Shown here piece by piece: positions 1 through 7,397 of a DNA stretch of 38,119 nt. This DNA comes from an uncultured SAR86 cluster bacterium (lineage in GTDB: Bacteria; Pseudomonadota; Gammaproteobacteria; Magnimaribacterales; D2472): the NCBI GenBank assembly GCA_902515455.1, contig CABXUO010000011.1, forward strand, positions 1-38,119, read 5' to 3'. Both the position numbers and the translations under genes were made by a program. Each line of letters opens with the position of its first letter. The first letter of the stretch is position 1. Below the pieces are notes generated by a model. It was not told where the DNA came from. It saw only the letters and a program-made list of their open reading frames with translations, and made no database searches.

Positions 1-1023
1 ATAGTCTTGGACGAGGAATCTGTGCTTCCTCATTTAATAGATAGGTTCCCAGATGAAAAACATTCATGGGAATTTGCTGCAGATGTAGCAGGTTTTCCTG
101 CAAGAAGCCTAGTAAGATTAAAACCAAATTGGACTAAACTTGATGATATTGAGGAAGCCTTTCTTAGTGTCGAGGAGCTAGATACCCTCAGAGAAAATTA
201 TGAAGATGGAAATAAGGTCATTGGTCTTAAACTACCAATCAAAGTTACCCTTCCAGATAGTTCAACAAAAGATTCATTTGTTGAATTATTTATGCGCAAA
301 AGATCTGTTGAGCATAAAATTAGTTCAGAATATTTATTTAGAGATTATTTACATATTTCAGGGGAATCTAATCAACTTTCAAGATTGCATGGTGATTCGG
401 TAGATTGCATTTTAAAGATAGTTGATAATCCTGTTGTGCAAGTTTGCAGAGCAGCAGAAAAGGCTGATCATACAAAATTTCTATTTAATAGAGCTAAAAG
501 TAAAGGGTATTTAAAGGCCCCTGAGATTATTAAAAATATTAGATATAGCGTTGAATGCATATACAAGTTTCTTAATGAGTTGGATGTTGAAGATGAGAAT
601 ATTTTATCTTCAATTTTTGGCCTCTTAACTCCTAAAGCTAAACCAAAACAAGAAAAAAAGAAAAAGAAAAAAAGAAAAACAAGAAAAACTAATCGAACCT
701 ATCAGTCACCCGATAGAGTTAATATATCTGCAAAAAATGGTACTTTGAAAATTCAATCTGGAACTAGTCCTTATCCTGCTAATCAGCTGCCTAAAATCTT
801 TGATATCAGAGTGGTTGAGAAGGGTTTATTAAGCACTTCGCATGATTTAAATGAGACAGATTCTGGTCTTGAAAATACGAATGAGGTTAAGGTAAAAAAT
901 ATTAAAGTACACGCAGAAAAATACTCCAATAAGATGACAATTGAGATCTTAGACAATGATTTTTATCTTGAGTTAGATGGTTTAGTTTTATCTAGAGCTG
1001 CTGAATTGAGGCTTGAGGATTAG
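1..1023 (+). CDS. Unrecognised protein, C-terminal part (5' end outside window); possible GHKL-type ATPase tail
   Basis: The frame is open to base 1, so the gene very probably begins upstream; a TTG at base 7 is only the first in-window start. The visible 340 codons fall into two parts joined by a Lys/Arg-rich linker (about bases 645-690) encoded by A-rich DNA. The first part contains the segment 'CRAAEKADHTKF', which loosely recalls an AE-x-x-AHT-x-W segment I associate with C-terminal regions of Hsp90/GHKL-type ATPases in restriction-like islands; this is a recollection-level likeness, not proof. The last 100 residues look like a beta-rich domain. It runs straight into the next gene with about one base between stop and ATG, so the four genes up to 3889 probably form one operon. 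Function unknown; a defence role is inferred from the neighbours. Confidence 0.6.
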   Translation: MVLDEESVLPHLIDRFPDEKHSWEFAADVAGFPARSLVRLKPNWTKLDDIEEAFLSVEELDTLRENYEDGNKVIGLKLPIKVTLPDSSTKDSFVELFMRKRSVEHKISSEYLFRDYLHISGESNQLSRLHGDSVDCILKIVDNPVVQVCRAAEKADHTKFLFNRAKSKGYLKAPEIIKNIRYSVECIYKFLNELDVEDENILSSIFGLLTPKAKPKQEKKKKKKRKTRKTNRTYQSPDRVNISAKNGTLKIQSGTSPYPANQLPKIFDIRVVEKGLLSTSHDLNETDSGLENTNEVKVKNIKVHAEKYSNKMTIEILDNDFYLELDGLVLSRAAELRLED

Positions 1024-1024
1024 T

Positions 1025-1804
1025 ATGGCTATTCGTAAAACAGCACAATATTCTCCATTTAATGCTCAAGTTATTGAAGTAGATCATTTTTCGGCAATTG
1101 CGGCCACTGATGATCCTAATGAGCTGGAATATAAAATTGAGGTTGCTTTAGATTTGGATAGCTATTCTTTTCCAGATGATGCTGAATTAGACTTGGAAGT
1201 CCTTTCGGGCGAAAACTTATTTACTGCAGATTTAGGCACAGTTTCATTTTCTCATAATCCAAAAGAAACTTTTACTTTTGATGCAAAACCTAATTCGATT
1301 CGCATGCGATTAAGGGTTACTCCAAAAGATGCAACCCATCTAATAGGCTACTCAAAGCTACGCGCATGCTATGAGGGTGACTTGTCATCGCTGATACTGG
1401 TTCGATCAAAGCCCCTTGGTCAAGTAACTTGGATTTTTGAGTATGAGACTGCTGATACTCCTATACTTTATCTAAATGATGAAAAATTTAAGGAATTACA
1501 AAACTATGTTTTCAATGATCTATCCTGGCAAGGTCAAGTTTTACCTCAATGTATCTATTCTGGTTATATGCACATTGCGACAAATAAATTTGAGGGGACT
1601 ACTCCTGATGACCAAGGTTGTTGGCAATTTAGTTGGTGGACCAAAGCTGAAGAACTATGTCCAGGATCCACAAGCTCTATCAAAGAAAATAAAACCCAAG
1701 AAGATTATAAAAATTGGGCTGAAGAGCTTGCAAAAAAATTTAGTCTATCCGCAAAGTACTTTAATAAATTTTTAGCTGAAAAAGATAGGGTTCAGCAAAT
1801 ATAA
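1025..1804 (+). CDS. Unrecognised beta-rich protein of putative defence cluster
   Basis: I place the start at ATG 1025 because 'GAGGAT' lies just upstream at Shine-Dalgarno distance; a TTG at 1013 would overlap the upstream gene and adds only four residues. The product is 259 residues, acidic, with no signal peptide and no membrane segment. The first two thirds alternate polar and hydrophobic residues as in beta-sandwich proteins; the last 60 residues are charged and helical. Trp and aromatic residues cluster near residues 180-210 (bases about 1565-1655). I do not recognise the family. It sits one base after the preceding gene and four before the next, so it is surely co-transcribed and possibly a subunit of the same complex. 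Confidence 0.75.
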   Translation: MAIRKTAQYSPFNAQVIEVDHFSAIAATDDPNELEYKIEVALDLDSYSFPDDAELDLEVLSGENLFTADLGTVSFSHNPKETFTFDAKPNSIRMRLRVTPKDATHLIGYSKLRACYEGDLSSLILVRSKPLGQVTWIFEYETADTPILYLNDEKFKELQNYVFNDLSWQGQVLPQCIYSGYMHIATNKFEGTTPDDQGCWQFSWWTKAEELCPGSTSSIKENKTQEDYKNWAEELAKKFSLSAKYFNKFLAEKDRVQQI

Positions 1805-1808
1805 GAAA

Positions 1809-2600
1809 ATGTCAAAATCTAATAATCAAATTCAAATCATGCAATTTAATGCAGATGGATTAGAACTTTTTAAACAGTTTATTGTGACTAACCAAAAACA
1901 AAAAAAGGGTAATTTTAGTATTCCGGTTGACTATTTAACTACTCCAGATTTAATTAAACCACTTAAAACTCCAAAATATATCGATTTAAACAAGGCGAAA
2001 ACTTTTGATAGTAGATATAAGTTAGCAGAATACTTATACAACCTATTGCATCAAACATTGACAGAAGAGGAGATATATTCTCAAGGTTTGTGGGAATGGC
2101 TTACATTATTTTATTTTGATATGTTTACTGCAGAGGGGGGCTGGATACTACGCAGAATGGATAATTATATTTACATGCCAAGTAAATACCAAAGAGAAAA
2201 ATATGGCATGCCAATTTCTCCAAATTATCCTGAGAATACTCCAACCGATTCAAGGCACTGTGTGAGAGCCTCTTATATGGCTTATCAAGCATTTAAGAAA
2301 AATGCAAAAGTGATGCTAGAAGCAAAGAATGGTCCAGCTTATAGGGGCGAGATGGCTGAGCAAATGTTATCTCGTAGATGGTTAAAGGATTATCCGATGA
2401 TAGTTGAAGCTGCAATGAAAAGCTCAACAGAGCCTGATGGTGCAAAAAAGAAAGCATGGTTGAGTAATCAAAAAGGATACCTTGTACCCGGGTCACTTAG
2501 AAGTTTTATATCTAGAGTTGATAATTTTATGTTTTCACATAATTTTAATAAGCTTGATACTAAAGAGCTAAGAAAACTTCTCGGTAGTGAGTTCTCTTAA
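1809..2600 (+). CDS. DUF6339-like hypothetical protein
   Basis: 263 residues, soluble, no signal peptide. A central stretch (residues about 68-100) reads as a helical 'LYNLLH..LTEEE....LWEWLT' pattern, which resembles what I remember of the DUF6339 family ('vYeaL.gLtp.qA.d..lWvYLtH'); this is a weak, memory-based match. A basic, Arg-rich stretch near residues 110-130 and several Trp residues could bind nucleic acid, but no catalytic motif is visible. The gene starts four bases after the preceding stop and is followed after five bases by the HEPN-like gene. It is most likely a component of the same multi-gene system rather than an independent enzyme. Confidence 0.7.
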   Translation: MSKSNNQIQIMQFNADGLELFKQFIVTNQKQKKGNFSIPVDYLTTPDLIKPLKTPKYIDLNKAKTFDSRYKLAEYLYNLLHQTLTEEEIYSQGLWEWLTLFYFDMFTAEGGWILRRMDNYIYMPSKYQREKYGMPISPNYPENTPTDSRHCVRASYMAYQAFKKNAKVMLEAKNGPAYRGEMAEQMLSRRWLKDYPMIVEAAMKSSTEPDGAKKKAWLSNQKGYLVPGSLRSFISRVDNFMFSHNFNKLDTKELRKLLGSEFS

Positions 2601-2605
2601 GCTGC

Positions 2606-3889
2606 ATGATTGATAAATCTTGGCGGTTCTTTTTAAATGGCAATGAAATTATTTTCATTAAAGCGCTAATCCAAGAGACACTTGAATCTTTTTTTGAATT
2701 TGCAAGAGATCATAAATTATTTGAAGGCGACCCATATAAAATCAAGTCTTTTGATACGGCTATTCAAACCAGGGATCTGCAAGGAATTCAGCCTTTGTAC
2801 TCACAAAATTTTAGCTTTCAATACAAGCATTCTCGTAGCGGCAGGACGGAAGAAATAGTTACTACAATTGTAAAGCTTCAAGATAATTTAAGAAAAGTAA
2901 TCGGTGGCAAAGAATACAACGAGAGACTCCAAGTTGGAGAAAAATTAGTCGTAACTCTTAAAAATTATACTTCCTTTTTTGTTTCTGCGCGTAATATTGG
3001 ATTCCACAGAAATAAAGATTCTCACGAAAAATATCCCATTGATGATACTGGTTTTGCCCTTGAGGTAGCCGCAGATATTATGACTATCATTGAGAAAACA
3101 CCAGTAATGATTCGAAACCAAGATGCCTTGGTTTCAGTGCGAAAAAACCTTAAAAAACTATTAGAACAAATTGTACAAAAAGAAAATCCTGACCAAGACC
3201 CCTTTGAAGATTCAGAGGCTGATGGTGAAGAAAAATCAATTTCGCAATCTTCGCTCCCAAAAGAGACAATCAGTAATATTGAAGAGAAATATAATACTAT
3301 TACAGAAAAATTAGATTCAATTTCTAACCTTGTTGATGATAATAAGTTAGCGACTTTTACTATGGCTGAATTAGTTCAAGAGCTAATGTCATCCTCAGAT
3401 TCAGTAAGCCAAATTAAAAAAATCCAAGAAGGCATTCAAGATAATAAAAAAAATATTCAGCTGATATTAGAACAACAACAAGCAGAAATAGAGGAAGAGA
3501 AAGACTTCAAAGCAAATACTCTTAATCCTCAAGAGGAAAAATCATTAAAATTAATTAAAGATCAAAAAAAGTCTAATTCAAAACCTAAAATAGCCGATGA
3601 ATCAACTAGAGTGTCATCCTACACACCTCAACAAGCTATCCCTAAAATGTTGGATTTTCAATATAAATTTAAAAAAAATTTTGACTGTGAAAACTGGCAA
3701 AACCTTGCTCAAGGTCCCTTTAGAAGAGAGATTTTAGAAAACAAATTAAAGACTAAAAAAGAATTTTTATCTAATACGTTTATCAAACAAAGATATGAGT
3801 TACATAAAAAAGTTTTTGATGAGCAAATTAATTCAGACTTAGGAGAGGAATTTTTTAATATTTTGGACTCAGTACTTTATTCAAATTAA
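2606..3889 (+). CDS. Putative HEPN-domain protein with coiled coil (candidate RNase effector)
   Basis: 427 residues. The first 170 residues are helical and contain 'RNIGFH' (R129-H134) immediately followed by 'RNKDSH' (R135-H140). Both fit the Rx4-6H signature, with a polar residue after Arg, that forms the active site of HEPN ribonucleases such as Swt1-type, Cas13 and toxin HEPN proteins. The following helix is consistent with a HEPN four-helix core. Residues about 195-330 are acidic, Gln/Glu/Lys-rich and predicted coiled coil; the C-terminal 80 residues are basic and helical. It is the last gene of the 1-3889 cluster, the usual place for an effector. What I see is the motif and fold pattern; RNase activity is inferred. 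Alternatively it could be a non-catalytic HEPN scaffold. Confidence 0.65.
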   Translation: MIDKSWRFFLNGNEIIFIKALIQETLESFFEFARDHKLFEGDPYKIKSFDTAIQTRDLQGIQPLYSQNFSFQYKHSRSGRTEEIVTTIVKLQDNLRKVIGGKEYNERLQVGEKLVVTLKNYTSFFVSARNIGFHRNKDSHEKYPIDDTGFALEVAADIMTIIEKTPVMIRNQDALVSVRKNLKKLLEQIVQKENPDQDPFEDSEADGEEKSISQSSLPKETISNIEEKYNTITEKLDSISNLVDDNKLATFTMAELVQELMSSSDSVSQIKKIQEGIQDNKKNIQLILEQQQAEIEEEKDFKANTLNPQEEKSLKLIKDQKKSNSKPKIADESTRVSSYTPQQAIPKMLDFQYKFKKNFDCENWQNLAQGPFRREILENKLKTKKEFLSNTFIKQRYELHKKVFDEQINSDLGEEFFNILDSVLYSN

Positions 3890-3997
3890 AACAGTTGATA
3901 CCGCTCTGAAGAGTTGATAGATTTACTAGCTTAAGAAATATTATATAAATTACACATATATTCTGAACTAACGTGGTGGAAGAACGCAATTGACATC

Positions 3998-4690
3998 TTG
4001 AAAAATAAGCCAGCAAATCATGGAAAAAAATGGAATAAACAAGATTTAGAAAATATTTATAAGCTTTTATCAAAGCACCACAAAGACCCTAATATTTATA
4101 AAACTTTAGCAGAGAAATATTCTAGAACAGAAAAAGCTATTTTTCGTGAAGGAAATAAATTACTAAGAGAAAAATTTATTCATGAAAGAGGTATTTCTAA
4201 GCTAATTCATTTTACTGATATTCGAAATTTAGCTTCAATTAAATTACATGGCCTTTTATCAATACAATCTCTTAAAAAAAATAATATTCCTTATTATTTT
4301 TGTGATGAGGACAGACATGACAATATGCCTAATGCAACATCTTTATCAATTACTAATAGAAATAATTTTCTATTCAACATATATAAAAATAGATATTCAA
4401 ATACTCAATGGATAGAATTAGAAATAGATCCGACTATAATTATTGATGCACTATGCTATTTTTACGATACAAATGCTGCAAATAAAAAATTTAATGGAGA
4501 GCGGGAAAGTTTAAATGATATAGCAGCATTTAAAAACATGTTCGCAGATTCTGTGACGGTTAAAGAAGACCGAATAAAAAGGGTTAATCAAAACCAGAAT
4601 GAAACAACGTGTCTTCAAGCAGAAATAATGATCGTAAACAGAATTTCACCTAATATGATTAAGGCTATAAGGAAAATAGATGTCAGTTAG
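3998..4690 (+). CDS. darT: DarT1-type DNA ADP-ribosyltransferase toxin
   Basis: 230 residues. DarT enzymes use NAD to ADP-ribosylate bases in DNA and block replication. Visible family signatures: 'KLIHFTDIRNLASIKLHGLLS' split here as HFTDI (H71) and NL..I..HGLL, the NAD-binding start; 'DRHDN' then 'LSIT' (residues 105-119); 'YDTNAA' (156-161); and 'QAEIMI' near the C-terminus, whose E209 matches the catalytic Glu in the usual QAEfLV motif. Residues 1-60 form an extra helical, basic domain resembling a Myb/HTH DNA-binding unit. No ATG exists upstream in frame after the TAA at 3932, so the start is TTG 3998 with a poor ribosome site, which would keep toxin levels low. It overlaps the antitoxin gene by 11 bases. 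Confidence 0.85.
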   Translation: MKNKPANHGKKWNKQDLENIYKLLSKHHKDPNIYKTLAEKYSRTEKAIFREGNKLLREKFIHERGISKLIHFTDIRNLASIKLHGLLSIQSLKKNNIPYYFCDEDRHDNMPNATSLSITNRNNFLFNIYKNRYSNTQWIELEIDPTIIIDALCYFYDTNAANKKFNGERESLNDIAAFKNMFADSVTVKEDRIKRVNQNQNETTCLQAEIMIVNRISPNMIKAIRKIDVS

Positions 4691-5357
4691 ACCTATATTT
4701 ATTCCAAGTATTCACAAAGATACATTTGTACATTCTTTGGATATAAATTTCACATGGTTTCCAGGCTTTAGCAAGGAACAAAAGCAAAGGTCGATTAAAT
4801 CCCTACATGAGGAGGCTCTTAAGAAGGATGGCGTTAAAAATATTTTAGAGATCTCTACGAAATCATTGGATCAAGTAGGGGTAGACGCTAGTGCTTTTAA
4901 TCTTAAATTAAAACCAAAAAATTTAGCAAAAGCTTCTGTTGAAAGTTTATATCAAGGCAGCAAAGTATTTGAAAATGGCGGACCGTTTATTGATTTATAT
5001 CAAGGCTCTGCTCTAGCCGCTAAAAAAGATGAACGAATTAAGACCAGTGGAGAATTGATTGGGTTTCATTTTCAGGGAGTAGACTGGGGTTTGAATGATT
5101 TTTTTTATGATTGGCTTTACTTAATGGGCTTAAATCAAAATCCTAAATTGGCAAAAGAGTTGCTTAAGTTTAATGCCTTCACAGATATTGAATTTAATCC
5201 AAAGAAATCCTATAACTGTCAAGCCTTCACAGCAGCACTATATATATCAGCCTCGCTGCGAGGAATCGAGCTTGAGGAAATTCAATCTCCAAAAAATTTT
5301 AAAGAAACCTTTCCTTCAGAAAAACTAATAAGCTTTCAACAGTTAGATCTTTTTTAA
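4680..5357 (+). CDS. NADAR-family antitoxin associated with DarT1
   Basis: 225 residues. It closely follows the pattern I know for DarT1-associated NADAR proteins, which remove ADP-ribose from DNA bases and so neutralise DarT1. Visible markers: 'RPIFIPS' at the N-terminus, 'FTWFPGFSKEQKQRSIKSLHE', here noted as FTWFPGF then QK.SI.SLHE, 'LEISTKS', 'SAFNLKL', 'SVESLYQGSKVF', 'GPFIDLY', 'GFHFQGVDW' and 'DIEFNPKKSYNCQAF..ALY'. The ATG lies inside the toxin's last codons, so translation of the two is coupled. Full length for the family, no disruption seen. The pair stands between the HEPN cluster and the sigma-factor module. Confidence 0.85.
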   Translation: MSVRPIFIPSIHKDTFVHSLDINFTWFPGFSKEQKQRSIKSLHEEALKKDGVKNILEISTKSLDQVGVDASAFNLKLKPKNLAKASVESLYQGSKVFENGGPFIDLYQGSALAAKKDERIKTSGELIGFHFQGVDWGLNDFFYDWLYLMGLNQNPKLAKELLKFNAFTDIEFNPKKSYNCQAFTAALYISASLRGIELEEIQSPKNFKETFPSEKLISFQQLDLF

Positions 5358-5403
5358 GCAACGATTCTATAAGCATGTTGTTACAAAATATATCTTGTTT
5401 ATT

Positions 5404-5433
5404 TATAACTATCCTCTTCCATTTCAGTCAAAG
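5404..5433 (+). promoter_or_regulatory. Candidate ECF promoter for the sigma/anti-sigma operon
   Basis: A -35-like TATAAC (5404-5409) and a -10-like TCAGTCAAAG (5424-5433) lie 24 bases before the sigma ATG. The same layout with the same spacing (TGTAAC ... TCCGTTTAAG) occurs before the gene at 6711. Two matching elements at equal spacing are what autoregulation by an ECF sigma factor would produce. Assignment is inference from the comparison. Confidence 0.5.
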
Positions 5434-5457
5434 AATTAGGTAGTATTAAATAAATAA

Positions 5458-6018
5458 ATGGAAGCAACTAATTCACTCAAGATATTCTCACTAACAAAGA
5501 CTCGCGTTGGTGAGGTTGCTACACCACCTAAGCTGAATCCTCCATCTCTTAAAGAGGCTCTGCATATTGTTAGCCCAAAACTACTTACTTATGCATTAAG
5601 TCTTATCAGCAACCATCATGATGCAGAAGACCTATGCCAAGTGACTATTATTAAACTTATTGAGAATAAGGAAAAGTTTCTTACTGCTGAATATCCTCTT
5701 GCTTACGCTAAGAAAATATTAAGAAATGCTTTTATAGATAAATGCAGAAAAGATTCCAAGATTGACTCATTGGATGAGTTAAATCTTGAACCTGTGGTTA
5801 GCGAAAATAAATTTAAATCATTTGAAGAAAAAGAACTTATTTGCTGTCTTAGTAAACTTGATGAGACAGATAGAACCATCTTAGCTATGAAAGGAGCAGG
5901 GCATGACTATCATGTTATTCAAAAGTTCATTGGTAATATCTCTATGGGAAATTTAAGAATAAGAGCTAAGAGAGCCAGAGCTTTGCTTGCAGATTGTTTG
6001 GGTAGGGAGAAGAGATGA
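5458..6018 (+). CDS. ECF-type RNA polymerase sigma factor
   Basis: 186 residues, the usual ECF size plus a 30-residue N-terminal extension. Region 2 covers about residues 37-100, with 'HHDAEDLCQVTIIKLIE' (DAEDL..Q..i.k) for core binding and -10 melting, and 'YPLAYAKKILRNAFIDKCRK' as two halves Y.LAYAKKIL and RNAFIDKCRK. Region 4 covers about residues 128-182 and has a helix-turn-helix for -35 recognition. The acidic linker lies between. The stop overlaps the next ATG (ATGA), a standard sigma/anti-sigma coupling. A candidate ECF promoter at 5404-5433 suggests it drives its own synthesis. The family is certain; the stress sensed is unknown. Confidence 0.9.
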   Translation: MEATNSLKIFSLTKTRVGEVATPPKLNPPSLKEALHIVSPKLLTYALSLISNHHDAEDLCQVTIIKLIENKEKFLTAEYPLAYAKKILRNAFIDKCRKDSKIDSLDELNLEPVVSENKFKSFEEKELICCLSKLDETDRTILAMKGAGHDYHVIQKFIGNISMGNLRIRAKRARALLADCLGREKR

Positions 6019-6638
6019 ACAAGAGACTCAAATTTCAATTGGCAGGTTACATAGATGATGGCATGAATTATTCCAATTCAGCTGAAGTCAGAAGCATTGT
6101 TAACTCATCCGATGCAGCCAAAGAGTTTTATGAGTCTTTGCTCTGTGCTAACAAACGTCTTGAGGGTTTCTTCCAATCCAAAGAAATGTACAAGACTAAT
6201 AAGAAGCTACATAAGTTCATTGATGAAACACTGGAGCCTAAAGATATCTTCTGGACTCGATGGGTTCCTGCATCAGGATTTATGATGGCAGCCATTGCCG
6301 CTTTAATTACCTTTGGTCCTTTCATGAGTCCAGTTACTGAAGCACCTGCTATGTCTGCTGTGCAGTTAAACATCTCATCTAAATTGCCAATGCCTCAAAC
6401 CATTAAAAGCTATGAGGTGGATACTGTTTGGTCCATGGCTTCTGGTATGACAGAAGAAATGGATGCCACCATCTATCAGGTCATGTATGGAATGTTTGCA
6501 GCCAATGCCGATGCTTTCATTGGAGCTGACATGTCTTCAATCAGAGCTGACATGGACTTGGTAAAACCTGACAAAGTTGTAGTGCAAATGACAGACCCCA
6601 TCACTGCTCAGAAGATGGTTGAAAGTTTTTTAAATTAA
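6015..6638 (+). CDS. Membrane anti-sigma factor with periplasmic FimV/LysM-like domain
   Basis: 207 residues. Residues 1-75 form a soluble helical N-terminus expected to bind the sigma factor; no Zn-binding HxxxCxxC is seen. Residues about 83-104 are a single membrane segment. The C-terminal part (135-190) reads 'DTVWSMA', then 'YQVMYGMFAANADAFIG', then a 'L.KPD' end. This follows the FimV N-terminal LysM-like pattern (DTLW.IA ... QmM.Al...NpdAFi ... L..P). LysM-like domains bind peptidoglycan, so the protein could gauge the cell wall or periplasm and release the sigma factor. The anti-sigma role is inferred from the four-base overlap with the sigma gene, topology and size. Confidence 0.75.
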   Translation: MNKRLKFQLAGYIDDGMNYSNSAEVRSIVNSSDAAKEFYESLLCANKRLEGFFQSKEMYKTNKKLHKFIDETLEPKDIFWTRWVPASGFMMAAIAALITFGPFMSPVTEAPAMSAVQLNISSKLPMPQTIKSYEVDTVWSMASGMTEEMDATIYQVMYGMFAANADAFIGADMSSIRADMDLVKPDKVVVQMTDPITAQKMVESFLN

Positions 6639-6641
6639 TTC

Positions 6642-6671
6642 TGTAACAACTCCTTACTTCCTCCGTTTAAG
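6642..6671 (+). promoter_or_regulatory. Candidate ECF promoter upstream of the 6711 gene
   Basis: TGTAAC (6642-6647) and TCCGTTTAAG (6662-6671) match the element at 5404-5433 in both boxes and in the distance between them. A strong ribosome site, AGGAGG, follows just before ATG 6711. This suggests that the 6711 gene is a direct target of the neighbouring sigma factor. No experiment supports it yet. Confidence 0.5.
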
Positions 6672-6710
6672 TATTAAGACCACTTAATAAATATCCAATA
6701 GGAGGAATTA

Positions 6711-7397
6711 ATGATTGAGATACTCACAGCATCAGTAATATGGCTATTTGCCTTAACGATATATTTGTTTGTTAGAAAGCTTAGAAAACCTAAACCGGTG
6801 AATGAAATTAAACTCCAAAAAATTCACCTCATGCGTTTAGGACCTTTTTCTGGGCAAAGCAGTTCGTTTAAAGGTAAGTCAGTTGTATTTATGATGCTGT
6901 TGAGCAGCTTGTCCTATGCTGAAGTTAGCATTACAACTTTGGATAATTTTCACATTGATGATTTAAGTGAGAATGAATTAACTGTTGCCAAGAGAGCAGA
7001 AGAAATAAACGATGGTACTCAATTAGGTTTTCATATAGAACGACCTCATTGCATACCCAACTACCCATACTTGATGGCAGAGATTCCTGAAGAGATGAAT
7101 CAAGGTGCCAACGTCTATGCCAAGATGATGGTAGACAAGAAGAAGCCTAAGAAAGCTAAGCTCAACCTTGAGTTCGTCATGGATGCATCGGATGGCAAGA
7201 AGATTGGTTGGTTTGCACTCAAAGACTTTCCATCTTTTTACAGTGCATCAATAGTGGATGTTAAGTTTCAACCCACTGCTGGTATGAAGAATCAAACTTA
7301 TGTGCTGGAAGGCTTAAAAGATTCTACTTATCAGGCTCAGCAAATCTGTAAGTCAGGTCATATGCTCAGAGCTGCAAGTAAGCAGGTTAAGATTTAA
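6711..7397 (+). CDS. Membrane-associated hypothetical protein, probable target of the ECF sigma factor
   Basis: 228 residues. The start is well supported by AGGAGG eight bases upstream. Residues 4-22 form an N-terminal membrane segment followed by basic residues. A second hydrophobic stretch at 57-70 ends in 'SLSYA' before EVS and looks like a signal peptide or a second membrane pass. The rest (71-228) is a polar domain with Cys at about 112 and 212 that would lie in the periplasm. I do not recognise the family. Its own candidate ECF promoter and position after the sigma/anti-sigma pair suggest the sigma factor regulates it. Its last 11 bases overlap the 3' end of the convergent methyltransferase gene. 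Confidence 0.75.
   Translation: MIEILTASVIWLFALTIYLFVRKLRKPKPVNEIKLQKIHLMRLGPFSGQSSSFKGKSVVFMMLLSSLSYAEVSITTLDNFHIDDLSENELTVAKRAEEINDGTQLGFHIERPHCIPNYPYLMAEIPEEMNQGANVYAKMMVDKKKPKKAKLNLEFVMDASDGKKIGWFALKDFPSFYSASIVDVKFQPTAGMKNQTYVLEGLKDSTYQAQQICKSGHMLRAASKQVKI

Noticed and set aside
5377..6650. GTTGTTACA at 5377-5385 and TGTAACAAC at 6642-6650 as a paired inverted repeat
   Set aside because: Nine bases matching across 1.3 kb in AT-rich DNA is likely chance, and the second copy is better explained as part of the ECF promoter.
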